Virus record (IMG/VR): IMGVR_UViG_3300021964_000028
Location: 1 to 64,000 of that record
Reading direction: 5' to 3' (one strand)
Length of the DNA: 64,000 nt
From: a virus
Shown: piece by piece, positions 1 through 9,246 of the stretch
Position numbering within the stretch: position 1 is the first letter of the stretch
Layout: the number at the start of each line of letters is the position of its first letter
Position numbers and translations under genes: made by a program
Notes under the pieces: generated by a model
What the model saw: the letters and a program-made list of their open reading frames with translations, nothing else
Databases searched by the model: none
What the model was told of the DNA's origin: nothing

Positions 1-9
1 TCACATAGT

Positions 10-993
10 ATGAATTTTGTGAAAGAGTGTATTGAGAATGGAGGTAGTATTCATCCACTGGTAACAGATTCTTCTATTCTTAAAGGACCTTCTCTAACAA
101 ATCCTTCGATTTATTTGGATGGGGATAAGATTCTAGTAAATCTAAGAAATATTAACTATACATTATATCATTCTGAGAAGAAGACCTATGAACATCCATG
201 GGGTCCTTTAGTTTATATTCATCCAGAAAATGATTGGAAGCTTCGCACAAAGAATATTCTGTGTGAGTATGATTCTAATATGAATCCAGTATGGCAAAGA
301 CATATTGATACATCAGACTTCCCTGATAAAGAACTTTGGGATTTTGTAGGTCTTGAAGACTCTAGAATTTTCCGTTGGGATGGAAGACTTTTTATGTGTG
401 GTGTCAGAAGAGATCTAGACACTATTGGTACTGGTAGAATGGAACTATCAGAGATTGAGATTGGTCCTGATTATGTGAAAGAGATTGCTCAATATCGTAT
501 TCCTACACCAGGTAATAGGGAATCTTATTGCGAAAAAAACTGGATGCCTATTGTTGATATGCCATGGCATTTTGTTAAGTGGACTAATGGTACAGAAGTT
601 GTAAGATATGATATTGAAACCAATACAACTGAGACAGTAGTTATTACTGATTGGAAAGATATTGGTTGTATTGATCTAAGAGGAGGATCTCAGGTTCTTC
701 CTTTTGGTGACGGTAAACATATTACACTTTGCCATGAAACATACTTAACCAAAAGTGAACAAGATCGTAAAGATGGTATCTATAGACATAGATTTATTGT
801 TTGGGATAAGAACTGGCAGATTGAAACAGTGTCTAAACAGTTTTCTTTTATGGAAGCAGAGATTGAGTTTGCTGTTGGTATGTGTGAATATGGTGATGAT
901 TATTTGATTACATTTGGATTCCAAGATAACGCTGCTTATCTTTTAAGAATGAATATTGATTATGTCAAAAAGTTTATCTATGGTGAAACATGA
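10..993 (+). CDS. beta-propeller glycan-associated protein (GH43/GH130-like), possibly 5' partial
   Basis: The protein has repeated strand-rich units and the signature GLEDSRIFRWDGRLF near residue 115. This resembles the GLEDPR-type motif of five-bladed propeller glycosidases and phosphorylases (GH43/GH130 clans). Other blade-like segments are DLRGGSQVLPF and EIEFAVGM. It probably binds or modifies a carbohydrate, in keeping with the glycosyltransferases and methyltransferases downstream. The reading frame is open from this ATG to the left edge of the window (in-frame TCA CAT AGT precede it), so the true protein may begin upstream and could be the C-terminal domain of a larger glycosyltransferase. 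Its end overlaps the next start by 4 bases. The fold assignment is tentative. Confidence 0.6.
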   Translation: MNFVKECIENGGSIHPLVTDSSILKGPSLTNPSIYLDGDKILVNLRNINYTLYHSEKKTYEHPWGPLVYIHPENDWKLRTKNILCEYDSNMNPVWQRHIDTSDFPDKELWDFVGLEDSRIFRWDGRLFMCGVRRDLDTIGTGRMELSEIEIGPDYVKEIAQYRIPTPGNRESYCEKNWMPIVDMPWHFVKWTNGTEVVRYDIETNTTETVVITDWKDIGCIDLRGGSQVLPFGDGKHITLCHETYLTKSEQDRKDGIYRHRFIVWDKNWQIETVSKQFSFMEAEIEFAVGMCEYGDDYLITFGFQDNAAYLLRMNIDYVKKFIYGET

Positions 994-1610
994 TTCTAAC
1001 ATTTAACAATATTACTACAAAATATGATATGAATATTAATGGAGTTATTCACGTAGGAGCTCATCATGGAGAAGAGATTCCTTTATATATCAATAATGGG
1101 ATTAAAAATATTGTCTTGTTTGAACCAGTAGAAAGAAACTTTGATATTGTTGCTAAACATGCAGCAAACTACGATGCAAATATTTTAGGATATCAAGTTG
1201 CTTTAGGTAGTGAACGTAAAACAGTTGATATGTATTTAAGCAGTAATATGTGTGAGAGTAGTTCTATCCTCAAACCTAAAGAACATCTCAATTTATATCC
1301 AGACATTACATTTAATGAAACTGAAACTATTGAAGTAAAGTTATTAGATGATTATAACTTTACAAAGTATAACTTTTTAAATATGGATGTACAGGGATAT
1401 GAACTTGAGGTTCTAAAAGGTGCTAAAAACACTTTAAATCATATTGATTATGTTTACTGTGAAGTTAATCGTGCAGAGATATATGAGAACAACGCATATA
1501 TAGAAGACATCGATAAGTTTTTGTCACAGTATTCATTTGAAAGAACTGAAACTAACTGGTGGCAAGATCATGATTGGGGTGATGCCCTTTATATAAAACA
1601 GGAGAATTGA
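990..1610 (+). CDS. FkbM-family SAM-dependent methyltransferase
   Basis: A 206-residue protein with an FkbM methyltransferase pattern. The SAM-binding motif I is NGVIHVGAHHGEE (about residues 17-29), followed by the acidic FEPVERN strand, and LNMDVQGYELEVLKGA (about 129-144) is the typical FkbM motif. These enzymes O-methylate sugars and other small hydroxylated substrates. The gene is coupled by an ATGA overlap to the propeller protein upstream and lies in a glycan-modification island. The likely role is methylating a sugar in virion or host-surface glycans; the substrate cannot be read from sequence. Confidence 0.85.
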   Translation: MILTFNNITTKYDMNINGVIHVGAHHGEEIPLYINNGIKNIVLFEPVERNFDIVAKHAANYDANILGYQVALGSERKTVDMYLSSNMCESSSILKPKEHLNLYPDITFNETETIEVKLLDDYNFTKYNFLNMDVQGYELEVLKGAKNTLNHIDYVYCEVNRAEIYENNAYIEDIDKFLSQYSFERTETNWWQDHDWGDALYIKQEN

Positions 1611-1615
1611 CTACA

Positions 1616-2227
1616 ATGACAACAACTACGACTACTACAGTAGATATTAATCTAGAAACCCTTTACAAGTATTATCAGTATTGGGATGAATCGCATCAAT
1701 GGTTAAAAGATTTTATTAATGAAAGGTCGGACGAAATTAAGACAGGAGTAGAAATTGGAGTTGCTTTCGGATCTAATATGAAAATGCTATTAGATGAAAC
1801 ATCTTTAACTAAACTCTGGGGTGTAGATACTTATTCTGAAGCAGCATGGAATGTTGGTGATCTTCTGAATGTTCATGAAGAGTTTGGATCTTTTGAAGGT
1901 TTATATCAACATATCCTTGCAATGCTGAAACCATACGGAACTAGAGCAAAAATTGTTCGTATGACATCTGAAGCAGGATCAAAGAAGTTTAAGAATGAAA
2001 GTCTAGATTTTGTTTTTATTGATGGCGATCATTTTGATCTTGAGAATGATCTAAAGTACTGGGAAAGAAAGGTTCGTGATGGTGGATACATCATGGGTCA
2101 TGATTGGAATCATCCTTCATTTGGAAATATTACTTCCTTCCTAAGAAATCATTATGATGAAGATCAACTTGTTGGTGTTGATGGTCCAGTCCACATTTGG
2201 TATGTAAAGAAAGGAGCATTTATGTGA
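1616..2227 (+). CDS. class I SAM methyltransferase (Methyltransf_24-like)
   Basis: The Rossmann-type motif is GVEIGVAFGSNMKMLL. It is followed by DFVFIDGDHFDLENDL and GGYIMGHDW, the IDGDH/GHDW pattern of the Methyltransf_24 family often found beside sugar-modifying enzymes. I chose the ATG rather than the in-frame TTG nine bases upstream because GGAG at 1601-1604 has usable spacing to the ATG and almost none to the TTG. The N-terminus starts with a run of threonines. It probably methylates a glycan intermediate together with the neighbouring FkbM proteins. Confidence 0.75.
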   Translation: MTTTTTTTVDINLETLYKYYQYWDESHQWLKDFINERSDEIKTGVEIGVAFGSNMKMLLDETSLTKLWGVDTYSEAAWNVGDLLNVHEEFGSFEGLYQHILAMLKPYGTRAKIVRMTSEAGSKKFKNESLDFVFIDGDHFDLENDLKYWERKVRDGGYIMGHDWNHPSFGNITSFLRNHYDEDQLVGVDGPVHIWYVKKGAFM

Positions 2228-2228
2228 T

Positions 2229-2885
2229 ATGAGTATTGATTATCGTAAGTGTATTGAAACAGTTCCATATCTTCCACCTAATCCGATTGTATTTGATGTT
2301 GGGTGTAACATCAATAAAATTGTAGAAGAAGATAATGCGGTATGGATTGAAAACTGGAATGATGATTTTACTTTATTATTTCTAGATAGATTTCAAGACG
2401 CTAAATGCTATGCTGTAGAACCTTTGCATTGGCAAGAGTTTGAAAATAGATGGGGAGATGATGAAAGAGTTGAGTTAATAAAACTTGCTCTTTCAGATAA
2501 AAATGGACAAGAGTTTATTTTCTATCCAGGAGATCGTCACGTCTTATCAAGTTTTTATATGCAAGATGATTTTTTGGGAGAACCATTACATACTGAAAAA
2601 GTAGAATGCAAAACCCTTGACACTTTATGTAAAGAACTATCTTTAGATCATATTGATTATTTAAAAATAGATGCTGAAGGTGCTGAGTTAAAAATCATTC
2701 AAGGAGCTAAAAATCTTTTGATGAGACATAATATCAAGTACGTTCAGTTTGAGTATGGACTTCCAGATGAAAACATTCCCTCTGCACATGAAGTTTCAAG
2801 ATCGTTAAAATATTGTGGTTACGAAGAAGTTTTAACTTCTGGTAGAGAACAACTGTGGACACATAGAGAGTATTATGATTTATAA
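2229..2885 (+). CDS. FkbM-family methyltransferase
   Basis: A 218-residue protein. IVFDVGCNINKI (about 19-31) is motif I, CYAVEPLHW is the acidic-loop strand, and YLKIDAEGAELKIIQGA (about 144-160) is the FkbM signature. It is the second FkbM paralogue of the island. It starts immediately after the preceding stop and overlaps the next gene by 11 bases, so the block is probably one operon. It probably methylates a hydroxyl on a sugar; the substrate is unknown. Confidence 0.85.
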   Translation: MSIDYRKCIETVPYLPPNPIVFDVGCNINKIVEEDNAVWIENWNDDFTLLFLDRFQDAKCYAVEPLHWQEFENRWGDDERVELIKLALSDKNGQEFIFYPGDRHVLSSFYMQDDFLGEPLHTEKVECKTLDTLCKELSLDHIDYLKIDAEGAELKIIQGAKNLLMRHNIKYVQFEYGLPDENIPSAHEVSRSLKYCGYEEVLTSGREQLWTHREYYDL

Positions 2886-3561
2886 CCTATCTCCTACTTG
2901 CCAGATACCTGATCTTGATCAGATCTATCTAAAATATTTTGGATCAAAAAAAGGAACTTTTGTAGAAGTTGGTGCTTTTGATGGTGAATCTGTATCTAAT
3001 ACTTCTTGTCTTGCTGATGCTGGATGGAAAGGATTTTATATTGAACCAGTAAAAGAGCACTTTGAACAATGTGTTAATAGGCATAAAAATAATAAAAAGA
3101 TTAAAGTATCTAACTATGCTATTGGAACAGAAGTAGGATATAAACCAGTTTATTGTTCTGGAATAGTGTCAACTTTAGATAAAGAACAGGCTGACATTGT
3201 TTCTTCAATGCATCTATTTGGTTATCCTCAGTTTACAGAATCAGAATGTAAACAAGTTAGGTTAGATAGTTATATGCAAATGGCAGATGTTCCTAAAAAC
3301 TTTGAGTTGTTAGTTGTTGATGTTGAGGGAAGAGAGGAGGATGTTTTTAAATCTTTTAGACTTGATTTGTGGAAACCAAAGATGATGATCATTGAACTTG
3401 TTGATGATCATTCTTATTTCCAAGAGAATGTAAAACTAATAACATCATGTCGAAAGTTGAGAGAATATATAAACACTGTGGGATATACTGAAGTATATCG
3501 TGATCATATAAACACAATCTTTGTTTCAAATGACAATATCATTAGCAATACCAACCTATAA
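2875..3561 (+). CDS. FkbM-family methyltransferase
   Basis: A 228-residue protein. GTFVEVGAFDGESVSNT (about 27-43) is motif I, GFYIEPVKEHF follows, and LLVVDVEGREEDVFKSF is the FkbM core. It is the third stand-alone FkbM-like enzyme in a row but is diverged from the two upstream, so this is a family set rather than a recent duplication. It overlaps genes at both ends. Confidence 0.82.
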   Translation: MIYNLSPTCQIPDLDQIYLKYFGSKKGTFVEVGAFDGESVSNTSCLADAGWKGFYIEPVKEHFEQCVNRHKNNKKIKVSNYAIGTEVGYKPVYCSGIVSTLDKEQADIVSSMHLFGYPQFTESECKQVRLDSYMQMADVPKNFELLVVDVEGREEDVFKSFRLDLWKPKMMIIELVDDHSYFQENVKLITSCRKLREYINTVGYTEVYRDHINTIFVSNDNIISNTNL

Positions 3562-4276
3562 TAGTTCTCAATATCTTTGGGATTGTATTGGACCTGCCAT
3601 TGATAGCGATATTATATCTGAGATTGTTATCCATGATGACAGATCTTCTGATGCAGAATATTTTAATCTTATTGAAACGATTTCAAAAATCGATACTAAT
3701 AAGATAAAGTTATATCGTGGTTCTAAAAATGAAAAAGCATATATTAACAAATATCTTGCCGTATCAAAATGTAAAAATGATTGGGTTTATCTTATAGATA
3801 GCGATAACTGGTTTGATAAATCAATATTAGATGTTATAAAAAATATAGATTTTTCAAAAGAAGATACTTGTTATCATATAAAAGAACTTCATATGACTGA
3901 TGGAAATATTGTTAAGTTTGATTATAAAAATAACTTTATAGATCTTTCAGTAGCAAAGAAAAATATCCAAGAAGGTACTAACTATATTAACTGGTTATTA
4001 AATACTGGTAACTTTATTGTAAATAAAAATAGTTATATTGATTCTCAACAGAGTGCTGTTCAAAGTTTAAGGAGAGGTGGTAAGAAGTTTAAAGATCCAA
4101 AAGGTGCTGATGTTTTATTGTTTTCTTATTGTTGGTTGAGATATAAAAATACATTTACTATTCTAGATGGATTCTATCATCACCATAGAATAAGACCAGG
4201 AAACTATTTTGTTCAAGAGTTGGATTATAATATGCAACTAACTAGAGAATATATGAATAAGATATTAGAACTATGA
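3530..4276 (+). CDS. GT2-like glycosyltransferase
   Basis: The N-terminus TISLAIPTYNSSQYL is the nucleotide-sugar-binding strand of GT-A family 2 transferases. IVIHDDRSSD and WVYLIDSDNWFDKSI supply the DXD-like metal-binding region near residue 90. I chose the ATG rather than a TTG nine bases upstream because it places the beta-strand at the exact N-terminus as is usual for the family. It overlaps the preceding methyltransferase by 32 bases. It is expected to add a sugar to a glycan whose identity is unknown. Confidence 0.75.
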   Translation: MTISLAIPTYNSSQYLWDCIGPAIDSDIISEIVIHDDRSSDAEYFNLIETISKIDTNKIKLYRGSKNEKAYINKYLAVSKCKNDWVYLIDSDNWFDKSILDVIKNIDFSKEDTCYHIKELHMTDGNIVKFDYKNNFIDLSVAKKNIQEGTNYINWLLNTGNFIVNKNSYIDSQQSAVQSLRRGGKKFKDPKGADVLLFSYCWLRYKNTFTILDGFYHHHRIRPGNYFVQELDYNMQLTREYMNKILEL

Positions 4277-5109
4277 TTACATTTCCACATATAGGATTTA
4301 TTGGAAGACTTGGAAATCAAATGTTCCAATATGCTGCCTTGGTAGGCATAGCGGATAACTATGGTTTGGATTATGCTTTAGCAAGAAAAAAACTACAGCT
4401 CTATGAATGCTTTAATATTGACACAAAAATAGTTTCATTTTATAATAATGAGTTTCATTGTCCAAATAAACTAGATTCTAGTGTTGTAGTTGATGGGCAT
4501 GTTATTTACATTCCTTCAGAAGAAGAGAATGCGAAGTTCTTATCAACACATTTTGACCAAGAGTTTTTAAATACTAATCATGACAATAAAAGTATCTTAG
4601 GATTCTTTCAAAACCATAAATATTTTTCTCATGTCGAAGATAAACTGAGAAAGAAGTTTGTATTTAGAAAAAAATATTCTGATATATCAGAACAGTATTT
4701 TTCTCAGATGTTTTCTGATACTGAAGTAATCTCTCTACATATAAGGAGAACGGACTACGTTAACTCACATGTCCTCAATAGTTTAGATATAAATTATTAT
4801 GAGAAAGCATTGAGTTTTTTCGATAAATCTTTACCTGTTCTAGTATTTTCTGATGATACTGAGTGGTGTGAAGAACAAAAAATATTCCAAGACGATAGGT
4901 TTATTATAATAAAAACTAATAATACTTATGTTGATATGTGCTTAATGTCTAAATGTGATTATCATATTATTGCCAACAGTTCTTTTAGTTGGTGGGGTTC
5001 TTGGTTAGCAAAAAGTAAAAAAACTATTTCACCTAAGCAGTGGTTTTTACCATACTGCGATTACATCGATTCTGATGGATTAAGATTACCACATTGGATT
5101 TCAATATGA
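4273..5109 (+). CDS. alpha-1,2-fucosyltransferase-like protein (GT11)
   Basis: A 278-residue protein with the GT11 hallmarks: N-terminal GRLGNQMFQYA, the GDP-fucose-binding HIRRTDYVN motif near residues 155-163, and C-terminal NSSFSWWGSWLA. Length and motif order match bacterial alpha-1,2-fucosyltransferases. It shares a 4-base overlap with both neighbours. It suggests that the glycan built by this island carries fucose or a related sugar. This is the most specific functional clue in the cluster. Confidence 0.88.
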   Translation: MITFPHIGFIGRLGNQMFQYAALVGIADNYGLDYALARKKLQLYECFNIDTKIVSFYNNEFHCPNKLDSSVVVDGHVIYIPSEEENAKFLSTHFDQEFLNTNHDNKSILGFFQNHKYFSHVEDKLRKKFVFRKKYSDISEQYFSQMFSDTEVISLHIRRTDYVNSHVLNSLDINYYEKALSFFDKSLPVLVFSDDTEWCEEQKIFQDDRFIIIKTNNTYVDMCLMSKCDYHIIANSSFSWWGSWLAKSKKTISPKQWFLPYCDYIDSDGLRLPHWISI

Positions 5110-8100
5110 ATGTCTCATTAATTTGTGCATGTAAAAATCGTTATAATGCACTGAGAGTTTCTTTAAACTCTTGGTTATCTTTTGATGAAATCAAAGAGAT
5201 TATTATTGTTGATTGGAGTTCCGATGAACCAATCAGTCATCTTACGAAACTGGATAAAAGAATAAAAGTTATAAGAGTCAATGATGAAAAGTACTTTAAT
5301 CAACCTCAACCATTAAATCTTGCTGCTAGTATTGCTACTGGAGATTATATTCTTAAAGTAGATACTGATTATATTATTAATCCTTACTTTGATTTCTTTG
5401 AGTTTTATAAAGTTGATGAAAACTCTTTCTTATGCGGACAAGATGATTATGAATGTAGACATGAGTATTGGGATGAGAATCTAAAAGGGTATGCGATTAA
5501 CTTCCACAACATGGATGTGGGAGAGTTGATGAAATATTCTCATACTTATAGTCCTTTATTTAAATATTTGACTGGACTATGTTTTGTGAGTAGAGAAAAC
5601 TTTTGGAAAGTCGGTGGATATGATGAACGCATGGGCAAGTATTATGCCTATGAAGATGATCAAATGACTAAAAGACTCACTATGATGGGTCTAGAGTGCA
5701 AAAAACTAACTCAAAACTATAATATTATCCACTTACCACACCCAGATAAGAAGAGATACGAAAACTTTGAGGGGTATGGTGAAGAATCTGATGATAATAA
5801 TATTGAAAATGTAAAACGAAGGATTGCTAATCCTAATACAAGTGAGTCTGACCGTTGGAATCTTGAATATCTTCTAGCAAAAATGAATGTAGAGGAAAAT
5901 GAGAAAAGATTTTCTGACTTAAATCACTATTATATTGATAGGATATATAAATGGGATGTGATGAACATTGATGACCAAAACTATGTTGCTACTAGAAAAG
6001 AAAAAATGAAAAAGTTATCAGAACTCAGTAGTGTTTCTTATGTTAGTTTAGAAGAAAGTGTAGAACGACGTAAAAAACTTGATGAATCTCTTAAAGCCCA
6101 TGGAGTTACAAACATCAGACCATTGATCTCAAAAAGATTTGCAGAGTGTGATGACGTAGTTACGGGTGAGTATGTTCACACATTAAATGATGGTACAAAG
6201 GGGTGTTGTGTTTCTCATTTAAAATCTATTTTAAAGTGGTATTATGAAACTGAGGAAGAGTATGGTTTCTTTTGTGAAGATGATCTAAGTCTTGATACTG
6301 TTGATTACTGGAACTTTACTTGGAAACAGTTTGTTGATGCACTTCCAGAAGATTGGGGATGTGTTCAAATGCTTCCTATTCGTGGTGACTTTGAAGATAT
6401 TAAAATCCGAGATAGATACTGGGATGATTGGTCAGTTACTGCATATATTATTAAAAGAGACTATGCAAAATACATTATAGATACTTATATCGTTGACGGC
6501 ACATATCATCTTGAACTAGATAATGGAGTTCAACCACTTATTGAAAATATTCTTTATACTAATGCTGGAAAAGTTTATACTATTCCAATGTTTGTAGAGG
6601 ATGTTCGCTTTACTTCTACTTTTGAAGGTGGAGATGGAGATGTAAAAGATGGTCAGAAACGTAATCACTATTATACTTACGACTATGTTATAAACTGGTG
6701 GAAAGATAATGGTTCTAACAGAACAGTTGAGGAACTTATGGGAAAATCATTTGAAGTTAAAGAACAACAAATAGAAGAGATTAGAAAAGAAATAGAAGAA
6801 GAGATGAGAGTTGCTTCTGAGTTTGTTGTAAATGAGAAAGATCTTCTTTTAACAGATGTTTCCAATGCAAATCTAAATGATTTACTTTTAGAGTATGCAT
6901 TGGACACCGAGAATCCAGTGAAAAACTTTAACATTGGCATGTGGTATGAGCATTACCGACATAATGCTCCAGCATTATCATTCTTCTTGAGATGTGCTGA
7001 GCGAACAGATAATCTTGACCTTGCTTATGAGGCACTGATCCATGCTTCCAATGCTTATGACAGACAAGGAACGAGGGATCAAACAGCAAAAGGACTTCTT
7101 CAACAAGCACTTTGTATTCATCCTAAAAGACCAGAAGCATACTATTTGTTAGCTAAGTTCTCTGAAAAGCGTCAGTGGTGGCAAGATTGTTATATCTTTG
7201 CTCATTGGGCAATTGAGTTTTGTGACTTTGATTGTGAACCATTGAAGACTGATGTTGAATATCCTGGTAAGTATGGTCTTCTCTTTCAGAAGCAACTTGC
7301 TGCATGGTGGTGGGGTAAAGGAGATGAATCCAGATCCCTTCTTCAAGACATGAAGAATAACTATGAGATGGATGATCGCCATTATGATATGGTTGGTAAT
7401 AATCTAATGAGAATGGGATCAGGACATATTCCAGAAGAGGTTATTAAATATCAGAAGAGAAAGCATGATAGATTGAAGTTTAAGTTCCCTGGATCAGAAA
7501 TGATTGAAAAAAATTATTCGCAAGCATTCCAGGACATGTTTATTCTTGCTGCAACTCAAGGTAAAACGAATGGACTTTATCTTGAAATAGGTGCTCAGCA
7601 ACCTTTCTATCAAAATAATACTGCTCTTCTTGAGACTAAATATGAATGGGATGGTATTTCTATTGAGATTCTTCCTGATTTGTGTGCTCAATTTTCGAGG
7701 GAGCGCAAAAATCAGATCATTTGCAAAGATGCAACAACTATCGATTATTTGAAGTTGCTTAATAACTTTGATAAAGGAACTGATTTTGATTATCTTCAAC
7801 TAGATGTTGAACCATCTAAGACTACTTTTGAATGCTTGTTAGCAATGCCATTCGAGAAGTATAGGTTTGGCATCATTACATATGAACATGATCATTATGT
7901 TGATATGACAGGATCTTATCGTGATAAGTCTAGGAAATATCTTAAGTTAATGGGATATGAAATGTTAGTTGCTAATGTTTCTCCAAACGATAACAGTCCT
8001 TTTGAGGATTGGTGGTATCATCCTGATCTTATTAATCCAGAAGTAGTTAATAAGATGAAGTCCGTATCAAATGAAACTGTTAATGTTGTTAAGTATATGT

Positions 8101-8111
8101 TTACCGATTAA
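5106..8111 (+). CDS. multi-domain glycosyltransferase: GT2 + GT25 + helical repeat + FkbM-like
   Basis: A chimeric protein of about 1001 residues. Residues 1-215 are a GT2 domain (SLICACKNRYNALR, KVDTDYII, AYEDDQMTKRL). About 300-510 is a GT25-like domain (GCCVSHLKSILKWYYET, FFCEDDLSLDT). About 530-575 is a charged coiled coil, and 590-770 is helical, TPR-like. About 785-990 resembles FkbM methyltransferases (YSQAFQDMF, GLYLEIGA, DYLQLDVE). I chose ATG, which overlaps the preceding stop as ATGA, over a TTG twelve bases upstream. One polypeptide could transfer two sugars and methylate one of them. The FkbM-like part lacks clear confirmation of catalytic competence. Confidence 0.8.
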   Translation: MNVSLICACKNRYNALRVSLNSWLSFDEIKEIIIVDWSSDEPISHLTKLDKRIKVIRVNDEKYFNQPQPLNLAASIATGDYILKVDTDYIINPYFDFFEFYKVDENSFLCGQDDYECRHEYWDENLKGYAINFHNMDVGELMKYSHTYSPLFKYLTGLCFVSRENFWKVGGYDERMGKYYAYEDDQMTKRLTMMGLECKKLTQNYNIIHLPHPDKKRYENFEGYGEESDDNNIENVKRRIANPNTSESDRWNLEYLLAKMNVEENEKRFSDLNHYYIDRIYKWDVMNIDDQNYVATRKEKMKKLSELSSVSYVSLEESVERRKKLDESLKAHGVTNIRPLISKRFAECDDVVTGEYVHTLNDGTKGCCVSHLKSILKWYYETEEEYGFFCEDDLSLDTVDYWNFTWKQFVDALPEDWGCVQMLPIRGDFEDIKIRDRYWDDWSVTAYIIKRDYAKYIIDTYIVDGTYHLELDNGVQPLIENILYTNAGKVYTIPMFVEDVRFTSTFEGGDGDVKDGQKRNHYYTYDYVINWWKDNGSNRTVEELMGKSFEVKEQQIEEIRKEIEEEMRVASEFVVNEKDLLLTDVSNANLNDLLLEYALDTENPVKNFNIGMWYEHYRHNAPALSFFLRCAERTDNLDLAYEALIHASNAYDRQGTRDQTAKGLLQQALCIHPKRPEAYYLLAKFSEKRQWWQDCYIFAHWAIEFCDFDCEPLKTDVEYPGKYGLLFQKQLAAWWWGKGDESRSLLQDMKNNYEMDDRHYDMVGNNLMRMGSGHIPEEVIKYQKRKHDRLKFKFPGSEMIEKNYSQAFQDMFILAATQGKTNGLYLEIGAQQPFYQNNTALLETKYEWDGISIEILPDLCAQFSRERKNQIICKDATTIDYLKLLNNFDKGTDFDYLQLDVEPSKTTFECLLAMPFEKYRFGIITYEHDHYVDMTGSYRDKSRKYLKLMGYEMLVANVSPNDNSPFEDWWYHPDLINPEVVNKMKSVSNETVNVVKYMFTD

Positions 8112-8119
8112 AAACTTGT

Positions 8120-8545
8120 ATGTACAAATACCAAATAAGCAGAGTTCTTGAGGTATTTGATGGATCTTCATTTGAAGCAGTTATAGATTTGGGTATGGGA
8201 GTCTATCTCAAGAAAGTTATATATTTGTCTGGAATAGATTCTCCAGACCCAAAGTCTACTGACCGAGAGACAAAGTTTTATGCATATAATGCTACGAATA
8301 AACTTCGTCATTACATAAAAGATGATTTAGTTGGAACACTATATGTGGAGGTCATTGATTATCATGATGACTGTGTGTGGGGTTATATCTACACAGAACA
8401 GTTTGATCATTCGATAAATAAACAAATGTATTTAATGGGATATGTTTGGGACAATGGAATCGATTTATCTAAGGAAGAACTTCCAAAAATAAGAGAACTT
8501 TTTGTTCTCAGTACACCACCTAAAAAGTATACGGGACTATTATGA
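8120..8545 (+). CDS. degenerate staphylococcal-nuclease-fold protein
   Basis: A 141-residue protein with the SNase order of elements: VFDGSSFEAVIDLG, YLSGIDSPD, FYAYNATNKL, and a C-terminal helix. It aligns with the canonical phage SNase encoded near 13.6-14.0 kb. The catalytic residues are altered: the position equal to nuclease Arg35 is Tyr35, Glu43 is Asp43, and the Arg87 position falls in DDCVWGYIY with no arginine. It is therefore probably not an active nuclease and may act as a binding module. It overlaps pcyA by 4 bases. Confidence 0.7.
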   Translation: MYKYQISRVLEVFDGSSFEAVIDLGMGVYLKKVIYLSGIDSPDPKSTDRETKFYAYNATNKLRHYIKDDLVGTLYVEVIDYHDDCVWGYIYTEQFDHSINKQMYLMGYVWDNGIDLSKEELPKIRELFVLSTPPKKYTGLL

Positions 8546-9246
8546 GAGACTTACATCCACTTATTCAAGGACTAGCAGATTCTATTCTGGATAGTTGGCA
8601 AGAAAACTTCGATCTTCGAGAAGTAGAGATTGTTGATGAGTTTAAACTCATTGAGATGTCTTCTGGGGATGAAGAAGAAGTTTATGTTGAAAACTATGTA
8701 TGGGAGACTGAAAAGTTTAGAAAGATTCATTTAGAAGTCGCTCAAATGAAATCTGGTCTTGACATTCTCCACACCAATATGTACCCAAGATATCAATATG
8801 ATATCCCTATCTATGGTGCAGATATTGTTGCGTCAGAAAAAGCAGTTGGTGCAGCAATCGTAGACATTAGCTCTATCAAACCAGATAGGTCTTTGCCACA
8901 ACAATATGAAATCTTAAACGTCCTCGATACAGAGTTTGAAAAAGATAAAAAGATGCCTGATTGGGGAGATGTATTTTCTGAGTATTGTGTTTTTGTAAGT
9001 CCATCCGAAGATGAATATCAAAAGTTTATCAATACTGCGTTTACATATTTAAACTATCATTGTGCTATTGCATATAATACCAAACCTATTTCAGAAAATA
9101 TTAGAGAGAACTACGAAGGTCATAAGTATTACTGTGATAAGCAAAGGCAAAATACCAAGACCAGAGCTGTATTGAGAAGTATCTTTGGCGAAGAGTTTGC
9201 CGATAAATACATCAAAGAAATGTTGTTTGATTACCCAGAGATCTAA
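8542..9246 (+). CDS. pcyA: phycocyanobilin:ferredoxin oxidoreductase
   Basis: A ferredoxin-dependent bilin reductase of 234 residues that converts biliverdin IX-alpha to phycocyanobilin in the host cytoplasm. HPLIQGLAD, FRKIHLEVA, GLDILHTNMYPR, YGADIV, GAAIVDIS and WGDVFSEYCVFV match cyanobacterial PcyA closely. Residues Glu65, His77 and Asp94 line up at a constant offset with the catalytic Glu76, His88 and Asp105 of Synechocystis PcyA. I favour PcyA over the phage enzyme PebS because of the HPLIQ N-terminus and these retained residues. A phage ferredoxin about 1.5 kb downstream could be its electron donor. No heme oxygenase gene is in the window. Confidence 0.92.
   Translation: MRDLHPLIQGLADSILDSWQENFDLREVEIVDEFKLIEMSSGDEEEVYVENYVWETEKFRKIHLEVAQMKSGLDILHTNMYPRYQYDIPIYGADIVASEKAVGAAIVDISSIKPDRSLPQQYEILNVLDTEFEKDKKMPDWGDVFSEYCVFVSPSEDEYQKFINTAFTYLNYHCAIAYNTKPISENIRENYEGHKYYCDKQRQNTKTRAVLRSIFGEEFADKYIKEMLFDYPEI

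Noticed and set aside
8413-9209. GATAAATA matches inside the SNase-like gene and pcyA
   Set aside because: Both lie in coding sequence (DKY-type codons). The one at 9202-9209 could serve the next gene, but evidence is too weak to list separately.
8542-9246. PebS (phycoerythrobilin synthase) as identity of the bilin reductase
   Set aside because: The HPLIQ N-terminus, FRKIHLE, LDILH and WGDVFSEY motifs fit PcyA, and His77 and Asp94 are both kept.
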